Made by a program: the position numbers and the translations under genes
Shown here: positions 16,948 to 25,241 of the stretch, one piece after another
How the letters are laid out: every line of letters starts with the position of its first letter
How positions within the stretch are numbered: position 1 is the first letter of the stretch
Origin: Tepidanaerobacter acetatoxydans Re1
Lineage (GTDB): Bacteria > Bacillota > Thermosediminibacteria > Thermosediminibacterales > Tepidanaerobacteraceae
Assembly (NCBI RefSeq): GCF_000328765.2
Contig: NC_019954.2
Location: 376,501 to 440,500 of the forward strand
Direction of reading: 5' to 3'
DNA: 64,000 bases
Notes under the pieces: generated by a model
Seen by the model: the letters and a program-made list of their open reading frames with translations, nothing else
Databases searched by the model: none
What the model was told of the DNA's origin: nothing

Positions 16948-18081
16948 ATGATGAGCCCTATGGATGTAAGCTATGCAGTTGTAGGTGCAGGTAATGGCGG
17001 ATTGGCCATGGCAGGTTACTTGGCCTATAAAGGTTTTTCAGTTAGTCTTTACAACAGAACTCAGTCGAAAATTCAAAACTTAATAGATAATCCTCGTATT
17101 GACTTAAGCGGTTCCATAGAAGGTACAGGAGTACTCAATTTAGTCACAAGCGATCTTAGAGAGGCTATACAGGGAAAGGATATCATAATGGTGACCACAC
17201 CTGCTACAGGTCATTATGACTTAGCTCGGCTAATGGCACCCTACTTGGAAGATGGTCAGATTATAGTATTAAATCCAGGCCGCACCGGTGGGGCACTAGA
17301 GGTGTATGAAACCTTGAGAAATTTTGGATGCCAAAAAGAAGTAGTGGTTGCAGAAGCTCAAACGTTTATCTATGCCTGCAGAGCAACAGGACCTCAAAGC
17401 GCTAAGATATTCAGCGTAAAAAACGAGGTAGCCCTAGCGACAATTCCGGCTATACACACAGAAGAAGTCATAAGACTTTTATCCGGGGCTTATCCTCAGT
17501 TTACTCCTGCTGATAATGTAATGGAAACCAGTCTCAACAATTTTGGTGCAATATTTCATCCTGCACCGACATTGCTAAACAGTGGTCATATTGAGCGAGG
17601 ACAGACTTTTGAGTATTACATTGAAGGTATAACTCCATCAATAGGTCAAATGCTTGAAAAGCTCGATTCCGAAAGAATGAAGGTGGCTACGCTGCTGGGC
17701 GTAAAAGCCGTTTCAGCCAGACAGTGGTTAGAGGAATCATATGGAGCAAAGGGCGATACCATTTATGAAGCAATTCAGAACAACCCGGCTTATAAGGGGC
17801 TTACAGCACCTAAAGGCCTAGATACGCGATATATATATGAAGATGTGCCATGCAGTCTGGTTCCTATTGCATCTATTGCTAAAGAACTCGGTGTTGAAAC
17901 TCCTGCCATAGACACCATTATTAGATTGGCCAATATTATAACGGGAAAAAACTTCCTAGACGAAGGCAGGACAGTCGAAAAACTTGGCCTAAAGGGTATG
18001 ACTGCATCACAAATTCTTGAGCTTGTTCACTCAGGAGAAGTGATTACTACTTCAAGTGAAGATGAGGAGGTGGTAGCATGA
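16948..18081 (+). CDS. NAD/NADP octopine/nopaline (opine) dehydrogenase family protein
   Basis: About 377 residues. N-terminal Rossmann domain with VVGAGNGGLAMAGYLA (about residues 8-23) and a C-terminal octopine-dehydrogenase domain with NNFGAIFHPAPTLLN and the helix EKLDSERMKVATLLG. Such enzymes join an amino acid to a 2-oxo acid reductively, or the reverse. AAGGAGGGG lies 9 bases before ATG 16948 (GTG 16945 and ATG 16951 are alternatives); longer upstream starts run into the terminator. It overlaps the next gene by 4 bases, so the two are co-expressed under the c-di-AMP riboswitch. The substrate is unknown. Confidence 0.85.
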   Translation: MMSPMDVSYAVVGAGNGGLAMAGYLAYKGFSVSLYNRTQSKIQNLIDNPRIDLSGSIEGTGVLNLVTSDLREAIQGKDIIMVTTPATGHYDLARLMAPYLEDGQIIVLNPGRTGGALEVYETLRNFGCQKEVVVAEAQTFIYACRATGPQSAKIFSVKNEVALATIPAIHTEEVIRLLSGAYPQFTPADNVMETSLNNFGAIFHPAPTLLNSGHIERGQTFEYYIEGITPSIGQMLEKLDSERMKVATLLGVKAVSARQWLEESYGAKGDTIYEAIQNNPAYKGLTAPKGLDTRYIYEDVPCSLVPIASIAKELGVETPAIDTIIRLANIITGKNFLDEGRTVEKLGLKGMTASQILELVHSGEVITTSSEDEEVVA

Positions 18082-19730
18082 TGAAAAAAGTAATTGCTGC
18101 CTCAATAGGCAATTGTGTCCATGTTGCAGGTATAATGAATTTTTTATCTCTGGCAGAAAGGGAAGGATATAGTACCCACTTCTTGGGAGCTGCGATTTCC
18201 ATTGATGAACTTATCAAAGCTGTGAAAGAGGAAAAACCTGATTATGTCGGAGTAAGCTATAGACTTACACCTGAACCGCTGGAAAAAATCTTAGCAGAAC
18301 TAAAGGAAAAAATATCTCTTGAACACTTAGAGGATGTAAAGTGGATTTTCGGTGGGACCGAACCTACGGCTAAAGTTGCTGAAGAAAGCGGGATATTTAA
18401 CTTTATCTTTAATGGAACAGAAGACCCCGATGAAGTGATTGGATTCTTAAAAGGTGTTACATTTACAAAGAGCGATGACTATCCACAAGACCTTGTTTCA
18501 AGGATTTTGTCAAAATATCCGTATCCGATATTGCGCCATCATATTGGTTTACCTTCACTGGAGGAAACCATTGATGCCATTAAGAAAATAGCTGAATCCA
18601 AAGTTTTAGACGTTATATCAATAGCACCGGACCAAAATGCACAAGAGCACTTTTTTGAACAAGAGAAGATGGATCATAGATTGGACGGTGCGGGCGGTGT
18701 GCCACTGCGTTCCAGAGAGGATTTTGAAGCAATCTATGAGGCATCCCGCCGTGGAAATTATCCAATCCTTCGTTGCTATAGTGGAACTAAAGACCTTATT
18801 CCATTCGCAGAGATGCTAAATGAAACCATAAAAAATGCATGGTGTGCGGTTCCACTTTACTGGTACAGTGTTTTAGACCGTAGAGGTCCCCGCACGGTTG
18901 AAGAAGCCATTAGAGAAAATCAGCAGGTTATGAAATGGCACGGCGAGCGGTCAATCCCGGTTGAAGTTAATGAGTCCCACCATTGGAGCCTGCGAGATGC
19001 TCATGACACGATAGGTGTGGTCACTGCATATTTGGCGGCATATAATGCCAAGAAAATGGGAGTTAAGGATTATGTTGCACAGTATATGTTCAACGTTCCC
19101 CCTTCCATCTCACCGGCAATGGATCTTGCAAAAATGCTAGCAAAAATTGAAATGATAGAGGGATTGCAAGATGAAAACTTTACCGTATACCGTCAGGCTC
19201 GGGCAGGTATTGCCAGCTTGCCTGCGGATCTTGCTCAGGCTAAAGGACAGCTTGCAGCATCTGCTTATCTTGCTATGGCCATAAAGCCGCATATTTATCA
19301 TGTTGTAGGTTACTGTGAAGCTCACCACGCGGCAACTGCCGACGATGTCATCGAAAGCTGCAAAATAGTGCGGGGCATTATCAGAAACACGATGTTGGGG
19401 GCTGTGGATATTACTAAAGACTCCAAGATACAGGAACGAAAGAATGAGCTGATCGAAGAAGCGAGTATTACCTTACAAGCTATAAGGGCATTAAGTCCTG
19501 ATGTAAAGGACCCATTGACAGATCCGGCCACTCTTACTAAAGCTGTGGAAATCGGAATACTTGATGCGCCACATCTTAGAGGAAATCCTGCTGCTAAGGG
19601 AGATTTAGTAACACAGTTGGTTGATGGGGCTTTATATGCATACGATCCGCAGGAAAAACGCATCATTAGCGAAAAAGAACGTATTGACAGGATATTAAAT
19701 AAAAATAAAGTAAGCTGTGTGGCAGTATAA
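18078..19730 (+). CDS. cobalamin-binding mutase-like protein
   Basis: 550 residues. Residues 1-130 look like a B12-binding flavodoxin-like domain: NCVHVAG corresponds to DxHxxG with the Asp replaced by Cys and the cobalt-ligand His kept; GVSYRLT and FGGTEP match the S-x-L and GG positions. Residues 170-500 resemble the TIM-barrel catalytic part of glutamate-mutase-type enzymes (RQARAGIASLPADLAQAKGQ, then PHIYHVVGYCEAHHAA). It could therefore be a single-chain carbon-skeleton mutase or a B12-binding protein of another role. Starts at ATG 18078 (or 18081) overlapping the upstream stop, behind GAGGAGG. Substrate unknown. Confidence 0.7.
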   Translation: MMKKVIAASIGNCVHVAGIMNFLSLAEREGYSTHFLGAAISIDELIKAVKEEKPDYVGVSYRLTPEPLEKILAELKEKISLEHLEDVKWIFGGTEPTAKVAEESGIFNFIFNGTEDPDEVIGFLKGVTFTKSDDYPQDLVSRILSKYPYPILRHHIGLPSLEETIDAIKKIAESKVLDVISIAPDQNAQEHFFEQEKMDHRLDGAGGVPLRSREDFEAIYEASRRGNYPILRCYSGTKDLIPFAEMLNETIKNAWCAVPLYWYSVLDRRGPRTVEEAIRENQQVMKWHGERSIPVEVNESHHWSLRDAHDTIGVVTAYLAAYNAKKMGVKDYVAQYMFNVPPSISPAMDLAKMLAKIEMIEGLQDENFTVYRQARAGIASLPADLAQAKGQLAASAYLAMAIKPHIYHVVGYCEAHHAATADDVIESCKIVRGIIRNTMLGAVDITKDSKIQERKNELIEEASITLQAIRALSPDVKDPLTDPATLTKAVEIGILDAPHLRGNPAAKGDLVTQLVDGALYAYDPQEKRIISEKERIDRILNKNKVSCVAV

Positions 19731-19758
19731 ACCGGCAAAAGCCGGTTTATAATTTTTC
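19727..19758 (+). terminator. terminator of the riboswitch operon
   Basis: 10-bp stem ATAAACCGGC/GCCGGTTTAT with AAAA loop, followed by AATTTTTCC; it overlaps the stop codon of the mutase-like gene. Confidence 0.9.
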
Positions 19759-19827
19759 CTTTATTCTCCTTAGCAAAAATTGGCTTTATGTGAGCTGCTT
19801 TCTGCGCTGAAATTAAAATTTATTAAT

Positions 19828-19858
19828 AAAAAATCAAAGTTTATGCTTTGATTTTTTT
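19828..19858 (+). terminator. second hairpin terminator
   Basis: Arms AAATCAAAG and CTTTGATTT followed by TTTTAT, about 100 bases after the first terminator. No gene lies between the two; it may be a backup terminator. Confidence 0.65.
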
Positions 19859-20030
19859 ATATCTGTAGAATCAGTGTTCTCATTTTTGTGCTGCTCTTGT
19901 TTTTATAGCGGTATTCTGCTAATATTATAAAACAAGATTACTTTTAAAGTAGAAACATATTTACTCAAGCATGTCAAGATACTATATAAAAATACAGAAA
20001 AACAATTGCTTTTTAAAACGGAGGTTGTCT

Positions 20031-20450
20031 ATGACCACAAACAATGGAGTAACAATTGATTTTTTGAAAAATATAAATTCCCCTTTTGACAAGAAATTAG
20101 GATTAAGAGTGGTTGAGGTGGAAAGGGGCAAGGCAGTTATAGAGCTGAATATAAAGCAAGAATTTTTGAACAGCAACGGTATAATTCATGGTGGGTTAAC
20201 GGCCAGTTTATGTGACACAGCCATGGGTGCTTCGGCAATGACACTGGGTGTTAATCCCTTAACTGTGGAGATGAAAGTAAATTACCTATCTCCAGGCGGC
20301 ACTGATGGCAAATTTATCGCTGTGGGCAGAGTTATTAAAGAGGGTCGCACGTTGATATTTGCCGAAAGTGAAATATATTATAACGATAAACTTATAGCTA
20401 AAAGCATTGGAACATATATTGTAAAACAACCAAGGGAAATTGTAGGCTGA
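20031..20450 (+). CDS. PaaI-family hotdog-fold thioesterase
   Basis: 139 residues, single hotdog domain. The family signature NGIIHGGLTASLCDTAMGAS holds the catalytic Asp and the HGG loop. Members hydrolyse acyl-CoA or aromatic acyl-CoA thioesters in the cytoplasm. ATG 20031 follows CGGAGGTTGTCT; the 20 additional codons upstream lack a ribosome site. It stands alone between the riboswitch operon and lgt. Confidence 0.9.
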   Translation: MTTNNGVTIDFLKNINSPFDKKLGLRVVEVERGKAVIELNIKQEFLNSNGIIHGGLTASLCDTAMGASAMTLGVNPLTVEMKVNYLSPGGTDGKFIAVGRVIKEGRTLIFAESEIYYNDKLIAKSIGTYIVKQPREIVG

Positions 20451-20556
20451 CTAGTGTATTTACACGCTATTTTACTGATAAAACCTTAAATATAAGAGAG
20501 CCTAAAGGTGGGTTATCCATTACCTGGATATTTTTATTTTACAAGGAGGTTTATTT

Positions 20557-21324
20557 ATGCTGCTTGATTTAAGTCCCTATGCTTTTAAGATAGGGCCTAT
20601 CGCTGTGCATTGGTACGGAATATTCATGGCAATTTCATTTTTGGTGGGTTCGTATCACTTATTAAAGATGGGCAAAAAGAAGGGTTTTGATGAAGATTTT
20701 TTACTAAACCTTGCTATGACGGTAATCATTGCAGGGATAATAGGGGCAAGACTGATGTTTGTACTGTGCAATTACCCGCAATGGTTTATTTCGGCGCCTT
20801 TGAATGTGATAAAAATATGGGAAGGCGGCTTGGCTTGGCATGGCGGACTTCTTGGCGGCCTTTTAGCCGGCTGGTCTTATTGTAAGAAAAACGGAGTAAA
20901 CCCTTATGTTTTGGCTGATTGGACAGTGGTTGGCTTATCTTTCGGGTATTTCCTTGTAAGAATAGCCAATATTTTTAATCAAGAAGTTTTAGGCAGGATG
21001 ACTCAATTTTCATTTGGCCGTTGGCCGGCTCAGCTTATAGGTTCTTCCATCGGCTTGATACTGCTGATACGATATATTTATCTCCAAAAAAAGGAGGTTC
21101 CTCCGGGATATCAGTTCTGTTCATTTATTTGGTATCACCAACTGCTTAGAGCTGTTATAGAAGAGACAGTGAGGGAAAACCCGGTGTATTTAATAAAATA
21201 TGTAAATCCACGCTGGGGCTTGGGAGTGGTAACGCTGACACAGTGGTTTACACCACTTGTAATGGGCATTGCATATTATATGTATAAAAGCTCCAATAAA
21301 GGCAATGTAAAAAGCGATAGTTAA
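20557..21324 (+). CDS. lgt: prolipoprotein diacylglyceryl transferase
   Basis: Integral membrane enzyme transferring diacylglyceryl from phosphatidylglycerol to the lipobox cysteine of prolipoproteins. 255 residues with about seven hydrophobic segments. Motifs: IGPIAVHWYG near the N terminus, EGGLAWHGGLLGG and VRIANIFNQEVLG (the Arg/Asn/Glu signature, divergent from GRxGNFxNxE). The C-terminal part is less conserved than usual. Lipoprotein substrates in this window are the LivJ-type binding protein and the YhcN-like protein. ACAAGGAGGT precedes the ATG. Confidence 0.9.
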   Translation: MLLDLSPYAFKIGPIAVHWYGIFMAISFLVGSYHLLKMGKKKGFDEDFLLNLAMTVIIAGIIGARLMFVLCNYPQWFISAPLNVIKIWEGGLAWHGGLLGGLLAGWSYCKKNGVNPYVLADWTVVGLSFGYFLVRIANIFNQEVLGRMTQFSFGRWPAQLIGSSIGLILLIRYIYLQKKEVPPGYQFCSFIWYHQLLRAVIEETVRENPVYLIKYVNPRWGLGVVTLTQWFTPLVMGIAYYMYKSSNKGNVKSDS

Positions 21325-21328
21325 ATCA

Positions 21329-21357
21329 TTGACTTGCAATGAGAATTGAGGTATCAT
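21329..21357 (+). promoter_or_regulatory. promoter of the tRNA-Arg gene
   Basis: TTGACT (21329-21334), 17-base spacer, TATCAT (21352-21357), 24 bases before the mature tRNA 5' end. Confidence 0.75.
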
Positions 21358-21380
21358 TTTATATGTAGCATAAGCGCTAT

Positions 21381-21458
21381 GCGCCTGTAGCTCAGCGGAT
21401 AGAGCACCGGCCTCCGGAGCCGGGTTTTGCGGGGGTTCAAGTCCCTCCAGGCGCACCA
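21381..21458 (+). tRNA. tRNA-Arg (anticodon CCG)
   Basis: 78 bases including an encoded CCA. The acceptor stem GCGCCTG/CAGGCGC is a perfect 7-bp helix; the anticodon stem CCGGC/GCCGG holds loop CTCCGGA, giving anticodon CCG for codon CGG. The T-loop TTCAAGT is canonical. It has its own promoter and two downstream terminators. Confidence 0.96.
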
Positions 21459-21514
21459 GAAGATTAGGTCAAAATTGATGCAGGGCTGAAAAGTCCGGTA
21501 TCTATGCGGCTTTG

Positions 21515-21552
21515 CGAGGGTTTTGAATGGAGAATTCAAGGCCCTCGTTTTT
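21515..21552 (+). terminator. tRNA terminator 1
   Basis: Stem CGAGGG...CCCTCG with additional TTGAAT/ATTCAA pairing, followed by TTTTTC. Confidence 0.75.
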
Positions 21553-21555
21553 CAT

Positions 21556-21602
21556 AGAAACACCTCGCTTTTTAACAAAAAAGTGAGGTGTTTCTCGTTT
21601 TA
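21556..21602 (+). terminator. tRNA terminator 2
   Basis: Long stem AGAAACACCTC/GAGGTGTTTCT with further CTTTTTT/AAAAAAG pairing, followed by CGTTTTA. Bases 21603-21820 contain no gene; a short frame near 21723-21780 reads like a protein scrap but is too small to assign. Confidence 0.75.
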
Positions 21603-21822
21603 GGCCGGAATCAGTCTGTCAAAGCATTGCATAAAGCCAATGCCCTATAGGACAACTTTGAAGCGATTATAGATTAAAGGCTACATGTACCATAAAAATG
21701 AAACGAAGATTTTATCCTGTATGAGCGGACAAATGTCGAATGGATAGAGGAAAGATCAATTCCGCCCAAAACAAAACAATAAGATTAATAGCTGACGAAA
21801 ATTTAATAATTAAATAAAAGTA

Positions 21823-21853
21823 TTGACTTTCACGTAACGTGATAGTGTATTCT
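21823..21853 (+). promoter_or_regulatory. MerR-type promoter/operator
   Basis: TTGACT (21823-21828) and TATTCT (21848-21853) are separated by 19 bases, too long for unaided sigma-A. The spacer carries the dyad TCACGTAACGTGA (21830-21842). A 19-20 bp spacer filled by a dyad is the hallmark of promoters untwisted by MerR-family activators. No MerR gene lies in the window. Confidence 0.65.
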
Positions 21854-21898
21854 ATAGACAGAGATGAGATTATTACAAAAATACGAGGAGGAGCTAAA

Positions 21899-22561
21899 AT
21901 GTTAAAGAAAATGTTAACCATCTTACTTAGCGTAATCATGACAATGTCTATGGGAAGCGCTGCTTTTGCGGCTGAACAGCTTAACAATATTAATAACGTT
22001 AGTAAACCTGTTACAATGAGCATGGATGAATTGATTAATTATCTAAATTCTATTGATTTCGGATCAGATATCACCTTTGCACCATTAATGCAAACAAAGT
22101 CAAGCAATCAAGATTTGATTACGTTTGATTCTTTGTATGAAGTTGAAATCTATTTCAAAGAACTTCTTGTGAAACGAGCCGAAACCACACAATTTGGACA
22201 AAGTAAACCCCAATCTGAAAATCACACCACCAGAGCCAACACAGCAAACACAGGATGGTATACAAATACTTGTTGGTGGTGGGGGGGCGGCAACACTAGC
22301 CTGCTTTCACGCACTAATGCAGAAGTTCGTTTTTATTATAACAATGGTGTAGCTTCAAATATATCTGTAACTGATTCTTATATGACAGGTATTGTCGGGG
22401 CCACCTGGACACACAGAAGCGGTTCTGCAACCTCGAAAGGTGGAATAAATGCAGTAATTAAAGTGACCGAAACTTGGCTCATTGGTCTGGACATATGGGG
22501 ATTTCCTGTAGGTGCGTCTTTTAATGAAACGCTAACAAGCCCCACCCTATCAGTGCGGTAA
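21899..22561 (+). CDS. secreted protein of unknown function, Trp/Thr-rich
   Basis: 220 residues. A clear signal peptide (about 1-23, cleaved after AAFA) precedes an acidic N-terminal third and a C-terminal part with TGWYTNTCWWWGGGNTSLL and several beta-prone stretches. No family recognised. ATG 21899 follows AGGAGGAGCTAAA; the 20 extra upstream codons of the open frame would overlap the promoter. Transcription from a MerR-type promoter suggests induction by a small hydrophobic compound or metal, by inference. A strong hairpin follows. Confidence 0.75.
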   Translation: MLKKMLTILLSVIMTMSMGSAAFAAEQLNNINNVSKPVTMSMDELINYLNSIDFGSDITFAPLMQTKSSNQDLITFDSLYEVEIYFKELLVKRAETTQFGQSKPQSENHTTRANTANTGWYTNTCWWWGGGNTSLLSRTNAEVRFYYNNGVASNISVTDSYMTGIVGATWTHRSGSATSKGGINAVIKVTETWLIGLDIWGFPVGASFNETLTSPTLSVR

Positions 22562-22652
22562 ATAATATTGTCATGAGATTTACTTAGTATCAACACTACA
22601 ATCTAAGTCGCTGTAAATGTCTTGGCCCTAGTAGAATTGGCAGAACAGAAAT

Positions 22653-22706
22653 TGAGGGTGGGTACATACCTAGGATGCATCTAGGAATTGTATCCACCCT
22701 CATTAT
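22653..22706 (+). terminator. terminator after the secreted-protein gene
   Basis: Outer stem TGAGGGTGG/CCACCCTCA with an inner CCTAG/CTAGG hairpin, followed by TTATTATGG. Confidence 0.7.
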
Positions 22707-22755
22707 TATGGTATACTAATTATATATAACCATATTATAATTTTCGAGGTGAAAA

Positions 22756-23064
22756 ATGAAAAATTCTTCAAGACACTACATTGGGAAACTATTCATCCTC
22801 GCAATGGTAATCTCCATTATTTTAGGGGCATTCACAGTAACAAGAAGTGATTTAGAAAATGTTTACTATTTCGGATTTCCTGACACATTTATTACTCTAA
22901 ACAAGCAGAATTCCGAATTTCTTTTTGGTATTTTAATTAATCCTATACAATTCATAGGAAATATAATTGCAATCTGGTTAATTTTATTTTGTATGTCAAA
23001 AGTATTTCGCAAGTTAATCTTAACGATACGTAAAATTAAGTACAGGATACATAAAACTGATTGA
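22756..23064 (+). CDS. small two-helix membrane protein, unknown
   Basis: 102 residues with two predicted membrane segments (about residues 10-28 and 60-82) and a basic C-terminal tail (RKLILTIRKIKYRIHK), suggesting cytoplasmic ends and one extracellular loop. CGAGGTGAAAA precedes the ATG. No family is recognised. It borders degraded mobile DNA and may itself be accessory. Confidence 0.55.
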   Translation: MKNSSRHYIGKLFILAMVISIILGAFTVTRSDLENVYYFGFPDTFITLNKQNSEFLFGILINPIQFIGNIIAIWLILFCMSKVFRKLILTIRKIKYRIHKTD

Positions 23065-23149
23065 GCGCGGTGTCACACCCATGGACAATTGTATGTACCC
23101 AGTGCAGAGTCTGAAAACGAAGCAAAGGTATTATATGCAATCCGGCTGG

Positions 23150-23309
23150 TGCTATCAGACTCCATAAAAGTCTGTGCCGACTTGCTAGGGTTCTCTGAAA
23201 GGTAGTCCTCCAGTGTGATTTCTACAATGCGGTCGGCAAAGCAATATTATGCAGTGCCTTCGCTGAATTTGTTCAGGTCAAAGTCGCTGCCTTTATAATT
23301 CTTTATGTT
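23150..23309 (-). pseudogene. fragment of a sigma-factor-like gene from an integrative element
   Basis: Reading the minus strand from 23309 gives a peptide containing NYKGSDFDLNKFSEGTA, an in-frame stop, then FADRIVEITLEDYLSENPSK. This resembles a conserved N-terminal block of sigma-70-like regulators of Firmicute integrative elements, from memory of the family. The internal stop and abrupt ends show it is broken. Confidence 0.45.
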
Positions 23310-23429
23310 GCTTTTCACCACGCTTGTTTATAGAACGACCGCAATATTCTCTGATTTTGGAAATTCTGATTGCTGTCATCATCAAAAATCTTCCTTACAC
23401 CGGGGCATACGCCTCGGCGATATATGTTC

Positions 23430-24210
23430 GTCCGGCATGTTTACCAAGCCGATGGGTTGAAAGAAACCCTATCGCCTAACCAGCAGAAAGATAACCCGTA
23501 AGCAAGGGCATCACTGGCTAACGGTGGTGTCTGAAGGAAGTTGAAGGGGGAATTTGGACGGATGGATTCAAATTCAGGCAGGCAAACTTAACCGGAGAAG
23601 CCCGGCATCATCCTGCATAAAGGTAAGTCCAAACGAGTGGAGACACAAGGGCGGGAAGAAGTGGTGTGGGGTGACCGTGGAAGCAAACGCCCGCTTGGAA
23701 TACCCACCGAAAAGATCGGGTAGTCCAACAAGCCCTTCTTAACATTCTGCAACCAATCTTTGATCCCGACTTTCATCCATCAAGCTATGGGTACAGGCCG
23801 GGACGCTCCTGCCATCAGGCGGTAGCCAAAGCAGAAATGTTCATGAACAAATACGGTCTAAGGCACGTGGTAGGCATGAATCTATCCAAATGCTTTGATC
23901 GACTGGACCATGAGCTAATCCTCAAAAGAGTTAACCGAAGGATCAGTGATGGCAGCATCCTAAAACTAATGAAGAAATTTCTCACCGAAGGGGTTATAGG
24001 GGCTCGTTTGAGAAAATATCCATGACTACATGGAGAAACTCAGCTAGTCCACTAATAAGCATGGCCTTACCGAATGCGTGATTTGATGAACTTAGACTAA
24101 TAAATCTGGAGAAATATAAAGTCGGCATTTTGCATAACTACAGAGAGTAGTTACTGAGATTTATCAGGAGCCGTATACGAGGCCCGTACGTACGGTTCTG
24201 TGAGAAGGAT
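23430..24210 (+). mobile_element. degenerate group II intron
   Basis: Three marks support a group II intron: the domain I-like block around 23455-23560 (GGGCATCACTGGCTAACGGTGGTGTCTGAAGG region), a broken LtrA-type reverse transcriptase, and domain V at 24168-24208 (GAGCCGTATACG...CGTACGGTTCTGTGAG). The distance from RT fragment to domain V is far too short, so about two thirds of the maturase gene is deleted. Boundaries are approximate. The 23310-23430 flank holds no gene. Confidence 0.8.
23679..24025 (+). pseudogene. group II intron reverse transcriptase/maturase fragment
   Basis: Frame 1 reads KRPLGIPT then runs into a stop; a frameshift near 23712 restores DRVVQQALLNILQPIFDP, SSYGYRPGRSCHQAVAKAE and LSKCFDRLDHELIL, all LtrA-family RT blocks. 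The catalytic Asp position of the D-x-D-like block now reads GMNLSKCFD. The frame ends at 24025 before the YADD box, so the protein is truncated, frameshifted and inactive. Confidence 0.85.
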
Positions 24211-24240
24211 AAAGCCGAAGCAAATTACTTCGGCTTTACC
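24209..24240 (+). terminator. hairpin terminator after the intron remnant
   Basis: Stem ATAAAGCCGAAG/CTTCGGCTTTA (24209-24220 with 24228-24238), followed by CCTTACTC; the T-run is weak. Bases 24241-24416 hold no gene apart from a -10-like CATATAAT near 24376. Confidence 0.55.
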
Positions 24241-24416
24241 TTACTCGATAAATGGGCAACCGCATCTTGCAGTGCCGATTCATATGTTATAACACAATTT
24301 ATATAAAAGTAAATACTCGAAGCGTCCTTGACGTAATCAATGGCTGGATTCATTTGTAATTTTATGGGGAAATATCATATAATGAAACTGAAAATTAGTG
24401 GAGGAGGTAATATCGA

Positions 24417-24992
24417 GTGGATATGTTGGCCGAAGTCGAGAAAGCCAAGGAATTAGTAGATATGGCATTAAGTTTTAACGGTATTGTCGAGGCAAAGCTA
24501 ATACATTCAAGAGATATTGTAGTGGATGAAAGAGTAAGATTTCAGTGCAGCTATTCAGGTTGTAGGGATTATGGAGGAAAGCTTATGTGCCCTCCGCATA
24601 CTCCCGGCGTGGATGAATTTAAAAAGATTTTATCAAACTACTATATGGCTGTTTTAGTACAATTAGAAGGAGCCATAGTAAATAAAGATAATTGGGAGCC
24701 TGAAACGGATCGGTGGGCATTGCAGCTTCATGATATTATTTATAAATTAGAAAAAAAGGCTTTTTCACTTGGATTTCCTTTTGCAGCAGGATTAATTGGA
24801 GGTTCATGTAAACTATGCAAGGATTGTCCGGGAGAAAACGATACTAATGCTAAGTGCCTGCATCGGGAAAAGGCAAGACCTTCAATGGAAGCCATGGGCA
24901 TCGATGTGTTATCGACTTGTAAGAACACAGGAATAAAAGTGGAGTTTTCGCCGACAAAGGTCATATGGACGGGAATGGTGTTGCTCGCTTAA
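24417..24992 (+). CDS. DUF2284 metal-binding protein
   Basis: 191 residues, cysteine-rich. Cysteine clusters: CSYSGCRDYGGKLMCPP (about 40-57) and CKLCKDCPGE ... CLHREKARPSMEAMGIDV (about 138-170), the signature of DUF2284 predicted metal-binding proteins. These proteins are common in anaerobes; a role in Fe-S or corrinoid chemistry has been suggested but is not established. GTG 24417 lies 8 bases after AGGAGGT; ATG 24423 is possible. Monocistronic. Confidence 0.85.
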   Translation: MDMLAEVEKAKELVDMALSFNGIVEAKLIHSRDIVVDERVRFQCSYSGCRDYGGKLMCPPHTPGVDEFKKILSNYYMAVLVQLEGAIVNKDNWEPETDRWALQLHDIIYKLEKKAFSLGFPFAAGLIGGSCKLCKDCPGENDTNAKCLHREKARPSMEAMGIDVLSTCKNTGIKVEFSPTKVIWTGMVLLA

Positions 24993-25241
24993 TAAGATAA
25001 ATACCGATAAAATATTACAAAAACATTACAGTTATGTTTAATTAGCCACTTTCCATAAAAGAGGTGTTATAATTAAATAGTGCTGCATATTTTCACGTTC
25101 GGAGTACATAAAAACAAGGAGGATGTATAATATTCAAAAAATTATGCACGTATAAGCGGCATGTAACAAGTCCTTATCGACAAGTATATGCCGCAGTTTT
25201 TCTTACTTAAAAGATTTGTATTATCTGAAAGGAAGATAAAT

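Noticed and set aside
23554-23742. Plus-strand 62-codon open frame in the intron region
   Set aside because: Falls in intron RNA structure; coding similarity is confined to the RT frame next to it.
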